Assembly: GCF_949987535.1 (NCBI RefSeq)
Contig: NC_080067.1
Location: 48,234,910-48,298,909 of the forward strand
From: Balaenoptera acutorostrata
Taxonomy: Eukaryota; Chordata; Mammalia; Artiodactyla; Balaenopteridae
DNA length: 64,000 bases
Reading direction: 5' to 3'
Made by a program: the position numbers and the translations under genes. Shown in pieces: positions 57,640 to 64,000 of the stretch; within the stretch, counting starts at the first letter, position 1, and every line of letters begins with the position of its first letter. Under the pieces are notes generated by a model. That model was not told the origin of the DNA and did not search any database. It saw only the letters and a list, made by a program, of their open reading frames with translations.

Positions 57640-59435
57640 AAGACTGTAGCAATCTGAGAAATAGCTCTTAATTTGGCTCATGCACATGCACTCCCCTGCC
57701 TCAGGGCCCAGGTCAGAAGCAGGCAACGAGGCTCAGACTTTAGGTGAAAGTCTCATTTGCTTATAATAAAGCATTAGCCTGAGGGGCAGGCATCTAATAC
57801 AACACACACATCTAAGAGCCTTCTGGAACACTATCTAGTAACAGATTGGTGGGTACCACTTTTACACGCTCCTTCTGCCTTGCTGTAGCCAGTGGGTGCC
57901 ATTTTCAGGCACCCCCTCTGTCTCACTCTAGCCAGGGGGTGTCTCATCTTCTGGCTAATCAGTACCCATCTTTTTTTTTCCCCTTTTCCTTTCCCCTCCA
58001 ATATTTTTCCAATGGACATCATCTTTACACTCCCCCTGTACTTTTCTACACTCAGTAGGGACCATCTTCACACTGTCCCCCTGCCATGGTCTAAAGCACC
58101 AGAATCACCTGAAAGAGAGCTTTTACACATTTCTGGTGGCTGGTTTTTACTGCTACCACCCACGGGACACCTTTTGATTGCCTGGCTCTTAAGGGTAAGT
58201 GAGCTTCGTTCCTGAGTCCCATGGGACTGTAATAATCAGAGAAACAGTTCTTGGCAGGCTACCACCCCCAGGGCACTGCACAGACAGACAGCTGACTGAA
58301 ACAACCTCAGTCTTTTTGGGAAAGAAGCCTAGTTACTTTTCAGGAGTTTTGACCTGAGGGGCAGACTTCTGATTTGAAACACATCTACTGGTCTACTGAC
58401 GTGCTCTTAGGGAACAGAGGCCGGTGGATGAGATCTGTTCTCTCCCTCTGTTTACTCCATCTTGCTGGTATCTCACAAACAGTAGCTTATACTCTTCTCT
58501 AGAACCCCAATTTTTACAGCTGCCTCCAGGGGACAACTCTATATCACCTGGCTCTGGTAGCCAGCAGGGCTTATGCTCATGTATCCCACAGGACTGTAAT
58601 AAATGGAGAGAGAGTTCTTAAACAGCTACCACCCCCAAAGCACAGCAAGAGGCAACACACATAGAGTTCAGCCTCACTATAAAAGAGGCCTATTGGGGCT
58701 TCCCTGGTGGCTCAGTGGTTGAGAATCCACCTGCCAATGCAGGGGACATGGGTTCGAGCCCTGGTCTGGGAAGATCCCACATGCCGCGGAGCAACTGGGC
58801 CCGTGAGCCACAACTACTGAGCCTGCGCATCTGGAGCTTGTGCTCCGCAACAAGAGAGGCTGCTATAGTGAGAGGCCCGCCCCCGCGATGAAGAGTGGCC
58901 CCCACTTGCCGCAACTAGAGGAAGCCCTCACACAGAAACGAAGACCCAACACAGCCATAAATAAATAAATTTTTTAAAAAAGAGGCTTATTAGCTAATCA
59001 TTATAGATGCAACCTGAAGGAGTAGGCTTCTAATTAAACATACATCTAAGGGCTACCTCTAATGCTTTCCAGAGAAATCTGAGCACGGGTGGTATCTTCG
59101 TGCTCTGCATCTGCCACACTCCAGAGTGCCAGTATCTCCTATAGGGGAGCATTTCTATGTGTCTGGTACCCAGGCTTTTATCACTGACACCCAGCGGACA
59201 CCACTTGACTGTCGGCTCTGGTGGCCAGGGGGGCATGTGTTCCCTGGTCCCATGAGACTGTAATAATCAGAGAGACAGTTCTTGGCAGACTACCACCCCT
59301 AGGGCACTACACAGACAACAGACTGAGATACTGACAGTCTGTCTGTGAAAGAGGCCTATTCACTTGTCCTGGAGCTTTGGCCTGAGGGGCAGACTACAAA
59401 TTTGGCACACACCTAGAGGCATATGATTTTTCAGA
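57640..59435 (+). repeat. Tandem array in the L1-H 5' UTR, unit about 366 bp
   Basis: The landmark gactgtaataatcagaga recurs at about 58225, 58593 and 59255. The first spacing is 368 bp; the second is 662 bp, or about 365 bp once SINE S5 and its duplication are subtracted. Each unit continues with ctaccaccccc..ggcac, aaagaggcctatt and gacctgaggggcagac. A longer, more diverged unit precedes (about 57640-58220) with short internal duplications of its own. Confidence 0.8.
58695..58977 (+). mobile_element. CHR-type SINE S5 nested in L1-H
   Basis: The flanks aaaagaggcctatt (58681-58694) and aaaagaggcttatt (58978-58991) are a 14-bp duplication with one mismatch. RNA polymerase III box A (tggctcagtgg) is at 58708-58718 and box B (ggttcgagccc) at 58751-58761, both intact. 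The body is the short form and ends in gacccaacacagccataaat plus a short tail. Confidence 0.95.
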
Positions 59436-60165
59436 GGAAACTTAACAGGCCAGAAGGGAGTAACACGATTTATTCAAAGTGCTGAAAGTAAAAAAGAAAA
59501 TGAAAACACTAACTTGAAAATATATCTGTATCTTCATGTTCACTGCTATTATTCATAACATCCAAGATATGGAAACAACCTAAGTGTCCATCAGTGGATG
59601 AATAGATAAAGCAGATGTGGTATATATATACAATGGAATATTACTCAGCTATAAAAAGGAATAAAATCTAGTCATTTGTGACCACATGGATGGAACTTGA
59701 GGGGAATTTGCTAAGTGAAATAAATCAGAAAGTAATGATAGATACTGTATGATATAACATATATGGAATCTAAGAAAATAAAATCAGAAGCATAAACATA
59801 CACAAAAGACCCCAAGCTCATGCAGAGAACAGATTGGTGGTTGCCAGAGGTAAGGGATGGTGGGTGGGAAAAATGTATGAAGGTGCTCAAAAGGTACAAA
59901 CTTACAAAACAAATGACTCATGGGGATATAATGTACAGCATGGTGACTATAATTATTGCCTATTTGAAAGTTACTAAGAGGAGAATAGATCTTAAAATTT
60001 CTCACCAGAAGAATAAAAAAAAATTGATGGATGGTAACAATGTTAACTAGACTTATTGTGGTGATCGTTTTGCAATGTAAACAACTACTGACTCATTATA
60101 CCTTATGGCTGAAACTAGTATAAAGTTACATGTCAGTTATACCTTAATAATAACTTACAAATCCT

Positions 60166-61678
60166 GAATAAATATTTCTTCAAGATATAGGATATCAGTT
60201 GTCCTTTAGAATGAAACTAAATATTCTCTGGCTTCCTTTTCCCATATTGCACAGGTTTAGGAAATTACACTGTTCATCCTATCTTTGTGGTAATTAAGCA
60301 CCATCACCAATTTTACTACGAGTTGAAATTTTACTCAGGAAAATGTCAATGTTTGTTTTCCTACCTAAAATATCCCTGCAAAAGTGATATATCCTATGCC
60401 TAGCCCAAAATGCAGTTCTGATTACTATTTGCCCTGGAACTACTCAGATTGTATCAATCAGATTTAATATGCTAGATAATTAAGATTATTTTGAGAATGT
60501 ATAGTTCAGAGGCAATAATCTAGTATGAGGGTAAGAGTCAACATTAAGAACAACAAACTCATATTGCCATGTATATGAAGTCTGTTACAATTTCCCTCAA
60601 CACAAATATAAAGCTTCAGTGTATGTTAGGTAATGCATAGAAAAGTAAGTGCATGTATGCATACATTTTTTCAGCACTCTCAAACTGATTATATTTCTAA
60701 TATTATTATAAATAATTATGTTTTTACTAATATTTAGTCTAAAATTTTCCATTTTTCTGTGTAATATAAACTTTTGCCAATTAACACCATCACATCAGTT
60801 TTTGAGTACACTATTTGAAATAGTAAAATGAAAGAATTTCTGGAATTCCTAAGAATGGATTTTTAGTAAACATGGATGAATACATTAACAATATTAGTTT
60901 AAGCCATTAGAAATCTTCCTAAGGTTGTAGTAAAATTGGACTATCTTGCCTGCTTAATAAGCAAAAAGAAAGCAAGTCTACATTTTATTAAATGGATTGT
61001 TTTAGGGGAAAATCTTTGAACTATATGAAGTAGAGAAGAATGACATACTATTAATACTGTTTTTTGACTAATTTAATGATCATACTTTACCACCACCTAC
61101 ATTAATGTGGAAAATATCAAAGATCTACACTAATACATTTTCTATTACCTTCTAACTCAATCTTCTCTCCAACCTCCTACCTCAATTGCCTTCTATTTTA
61201 TTTTGTTTTTTTCTATTTAAATTTGTTCAGTGAATGTACTACTTGTCAAAGGGCATGAATTGACAATTGAGAAGATTGAAGAGTTCATTCCTTTGTCAGG
61301 ATTATGTGACAGTGAAAAAGAATAAACCATTAAGCTCTCTTATGATCCTTTATTCCATTCCATGAGATACAGATTGAAGACAAAAATCAGAGTTCTATTC
61401 TGCCCTACAGAGTCTTTCAATCTTTTAATCAAATATGTCACCTCATTCTTGACCTAAATTTTACAAAACACCCAGATATTCCCAGAATATTTATTATTAT
61501 ACCATGGATTTAAATATATTAATAGCAAAGTTAAGTATACTCTGCTATCTATGAAGCATCATGTCACTACTAATATTTTCTCCAATAGTTATGGTAGGAA
61601 AGTTAACACATGAGTCCATGAGAACTAATTAGTTAACCAATACATGAACAAATGGATGAGTCATGAGTCATGTTCCCA
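60166..61678. other. Intergenic sequence, nothing recognised
   Basis: AT-rich unique sequence between L1-H and a microsatellite. No gene, RNA or named repeat. Confidence 0.5.
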
Positions 61679-61680
61679 TA

Positions 61681-61726
<46 letters not shown>
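61679..61726. repeat. (TG)n(TA)n microsatellite
   Basis: About seven TG units followed by about seventeen TA units. Confidence 0.95.
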
Positions 61727-61727
<1 letters not shown>

Positions 61728-62344
61728 CTACGCATATATATAAGAAAACAGAACCAAAATAAATATGGCACTAAAATTGATCAACTGTCCGAACATTTAC
61801 TATGTTATAGCAATATACTATCCTGAGATGTAGGAATCTGGGATTTTTACTTTCAGTTTTCTCTGCCATGGCCCATCAGCATGTGCCAAGTAAGTATTAA
61901 TGAAGGAAAAGCTATTTTACTTGATATGATGTGGTATATTCCAAACTGATAGTTTATGATTGACTCAGACTCTTTAAATAAAGATAAATTATTTTATAAA
62001 GTACCAGAAGTAGTAAGAAATATATCATAAAAATTGTTTTTTTCCCATTCCATTTTGTCAAGAACTAACTGCAAAGGGTCTGAGTGTTAACACTATTTAT
62101 AAGCTAACAAGTTAGCCTTTTTTAGAATCCTGGCAGAAGAGACAGACTTCCTGATGGTCAGAAACAAAGGATTTCATTACTTATGGCAATAGAAGTGACT
62201 AATGGAGAAGTAAAAGACACGGCAAATGAAGCTGGAAGGGAAGTAAAGTCTAAAAAGAAGCAGTATTAATTTGGCTAACTAACTTGTGGACAATTGCAGA
62301 CCAATACTTCTGGGATCTTTACAGAAGAAAAAAAAATGCCTTTT
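61727..62344. other. Intergenic sequence, nothing recognised
   Basis: No gene or named repeat. Confidence 0.5.
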
Positions 62345-62955
62345 AGAGTTGTCTTTCTGATCAAGGGATGATACCAAAATGGAAACATAGGGCATTACTG
62401 ACTTCACTCCCCATTACAAGAACAACTGGCAACCTATGAACAAGACATATCTGAGAAAATCCTAGAACATGAGGCCTCCTGTACCACAGAGATGGAGACA
62501 CTCCCATTAGAAGGATAAGAGGAGCGGCTGCATGCTGACTGCATTGCCCCTCTCCCAGTCCAGGGTAGCACCCCACCCTAGTCTAAAGTTCTTCCATGGG
62601 GGAAATAAATAGAGCTGAAGGTGGACATTGAGCTCCCCCAGTATTGTCAGTTGTTTCTTGGGAGTCCCGTTCTCTGGTCTTGTCTCACAGGGATCAAGGG
62701 AATTGACCACTGCAAATCACATTATGAAGGAGAAGCAGAAGGGACTTGCAGCTTGGCTTATCTACAGAGCCAAGATTGTGGTAAGTCTAACCAGGGAACT
62801 CAGCAGGGAGTGAGTCTTCCTGCTTTTAAACCTCAAATCAAGAGCCATGCTAGCACTAGAGTCAAGTCTACCCACCCCCCAAGGCTGGCTAGCTGAGTCA
62901 TCCACTGCTGAGTGTAGCTCCCTGCCCCACCTGACTAGGAACCATGACCATAATA

Positions 62956-63079
62956 TTGGGTTGGCCAAAAAGTCCTTTCAGCTTTAAGTAAACATAATAA
63001 AAGACACATTTTTCATTTTTACCAAGAACTTTATTGAACAATATATTCATTAACCGAATGAACTTTTTGGGCAACCCAA
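62956..63079. mobile_element. Mariner-type miniature inverted-repeat element
   Basis: It begins ttgggttggccaaaaagtcc and ends with the inverse (gaactttttgggcaacccaa), flanked by TA at 62954-62955 and 63080-63081. These are the terminal repeats of the mariner elements common in cetartiodactyl and other mammalian genomes. At 124 bp it has no transposase. The core has aacataataaaagacac and attttta..ccaagaac text. Confidence 0.92.
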
Positions 63080-63147
63080 TACTTGGGAGTGTAGCTCCTT
63101 GCCCTGCTTGATCAGGAAGCCTGGCCAAGCAGGCAGGAAATAGCTTG

Positions 63148-64000
63148 ACCCAGCAGCACTTGAGCAGAGGGTCTGGCCAGCAGCTCTGACCATCTGCAGA
63201 CAAGCTGGTGACCCTGTCTGATCAAAGAGTCTGGTATACAGGTCTGTCTGATTAGCTCTGCAAACAGGAGTCTTGTCATCCTGGGAGCCTGCTGTATGCT
63301 TCCCACCCCAAACAGGGAAACTAACCTGTAGTCCTGTCCTTTGCTGAATATAACCTCTAGGAAACCTAACCCAAGCTCCTGGAAATCTCGGTAGCCCATC
63401 CTATAGCTCCAGTACAGTGGCACTTGAGCAGAGAACCCAACCAGTGGTTCTGTGTCTGCAGAGTCAAAACAGTGGCCCCATCTGTCCAGGAAGACTCACA
63501 GGCAGGTCTGTCTAATTTGATGCCCAAACAAAGAAACTTGCTGGCCCTAGGAACTGTTCTGCAGCCCCAACCAGGCATGGAAGGTAATTTATAGTTCTCC
63601 CAAAAGCTGGATACAGACTCTAGCCTGGTACAACTAGGAAACCTAACCAGAGCTCCTGGGAATCTGTGTAGCCCATCTTGCAACCCTGATTACAATAGCA
63701 CTTTAGTGGAGAAACTGGTCAGTAGCCCTACCCATCTGCAGAGCTAGGATGATGGCCCATCACAAGGCATAGTCTGCCTAATTTGATCCCCAACAAGAGC
63801 CTGTGCCAGCCTTGGAGCCTATATGGGGCCCCACAGACCAGAGAAGTTAATTTGAGCTCCCATTTACTACTGAATACAGCCTTCAGCTTCCCTGACCAGG
63901 ATACCTAAACAGAGCACACAAGAAGCTGCAGAGTCCATCCTACAGCCCTGTTTATAGTGGTACATGAATAGAGAGCACAGTCATCTGTGGCTTTCCCTGT
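63148..64000 (+). repeat. Tandem array in the L1-I 5' UTR, unit about 270 bp
   Basis: The landmark cacttgagcagag starts units at about 63148 and 63421; diverged forms (cactttagtggagaa and catgaatagagagcac) start at about 63701 and 63963. Spacings are 273, 280 and about 262 bp. Within units the order is atctgcagag, gtctgtctaatttgatccc, gaaacctaaccagagctcct and tagcccatcctacagc. The array continues beyond the window. Confidence 0.82.

Larger units (their letters stand above)
57285..60165 (+). mobile_element. Internally deleted L1 (L1-H), plus strand
   Basis: The order is: an L1M-type 5' UTR head (ctttcacggacacaccaagt, near 57303), a long 5' UTR of tandem units, a scrap of the ORF1 C-terminus at 59435-59485 (caggccagaagggagtaaca, then attcaaagtgctgaaagta), and directly afterwards the last part of ORF2 and the 3' UTR (aaaacactaacttgaaaata to about 60165). 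About 4 kb from inside ORF1 to late ORF2 are missing. The join lies in an A-rich stretch near 59487-59500. SINE S5 is nested at 58695-58977. Confidence 0.78.
62345..64000 (+). mobile_element. 5' UTR of an old L1 (L1-I), plus strand, runs off the window
   Basis: The head (gggatgataccaaaatggaa then acatagggcattactgactt) and the following text match the 5' UTR style of old mammalian L1s, and a tandem array follows. No ORF1 is reached before the window ends. A mariner element is nested at 62956-63079. Open frames of 61-105 codons on both strands here are composition effects. Confidence 0.65.

Noticed and set aside
62621..63683. Frames of 60-105 codons on both strands near the window end
   Set aside because: They lie in a tandem-repeat L1 5' UTR and a mariner element, and repeat with the array rather than forming a gene.
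57640..64000. Possible CRISPR array or classical satellite from the regular repeats
   Set aside because: Units are 270-366 bp, diverged, without unique spacers, and sit inside L1 5' ends of a mammalian genome.

Overview
The window looks like mammalian nuclear DNA that carries no host protein-coding gene and consists almost entirely of transposable elements. The tRNA-derived SINEs read ggcttccctggtgg...ggttcgagccc...ataaataaataaat, which is the CHR type of whales, hippos and ruminants. I see no BovB or Bov-A element, which ruminant DNA of this length would normally hold, and most SINE copies have the shortened body I associate with cetaceans. A whale or dolphin is the best guess. This is an inference from repeats, not from a gene.

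Layout. 1-2.77 kb: plain AT-rich sequence with one faint LTR-like repeat. 2.78-7.8 kb: a very old L1 (L1-A, minus). 7.8-10.26 kb: unique sequence with a pair of overlapping hairpins. 10.26-11.92 kb: two short L1 insertions, one flanked by a 60-bp duplication and one a textbook twin-priming inversion. 12.28-13.06 kb: two CHR SINEs with clear target-site duplications (TSDs). 13-16.3 kb: MIR, L2 and LTR-like fossils. 16.33-22.25 kb: an almost complete plus-strand L1 (L1-B) inserted in an older LTR-like repeat. 22.3-24.1 kb: unique. 24.1-32.96 kb: a SINE, an old truncated L1 (L1-C) and a near-full-length minus-strand L1 (L1-D) that itself holds a SINE, a Tigger-like DNA transposon and a MER2-like element. 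34.89-41.24 kb: a full-length minus-strand L1 (L1-E). 41.2-45.97 kb: unique sequence with MER2, MER5A and L2 remnants. 45.97-53.28 kb: a 7.3-kb full-length minus-strand L1 (L1-F) with an intact-length 5' UTR. 53.4-57.19 kb: an old plus-strand L1 (L1-G). 57.28-60.16 kb: an internally deleted plus-strand L1 (L1-H) whose 5' UTR is a tandem array. 60.2-62.3 kb: unique. 62.35-64.0 kb: the 5' UTR of a further plus-strand L1 (L1-I), with a second tandem array and a 124-bp mariner element, running off the end.

Every L1 ORF1 and ORF2 is broken, so I annotate them as pseudogenes. The reverse-transcriptase FADD motif survives only in L1-B and L1-E. Most open reading frames elsewhere are antisense shadows of L1 or chance frames. 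I did not find a CRISPR array, rRNA, true tRNA, operon or any candidate for a new enzymatic system. The observations most worth a second look concern retrotransposon structure: two L1 5' UTRs made of monomer-like tandem repeats (about 366 bp and about 270 bp), an L1 with a stop-loss that fuses ORF1 to ORF2, a twin-priming insertion whose two breakpoints nearly abut, and a small inverted template-switch patch inside L1-G. Repeat family names come from memory of their consensus sequences and were not checked against a library.
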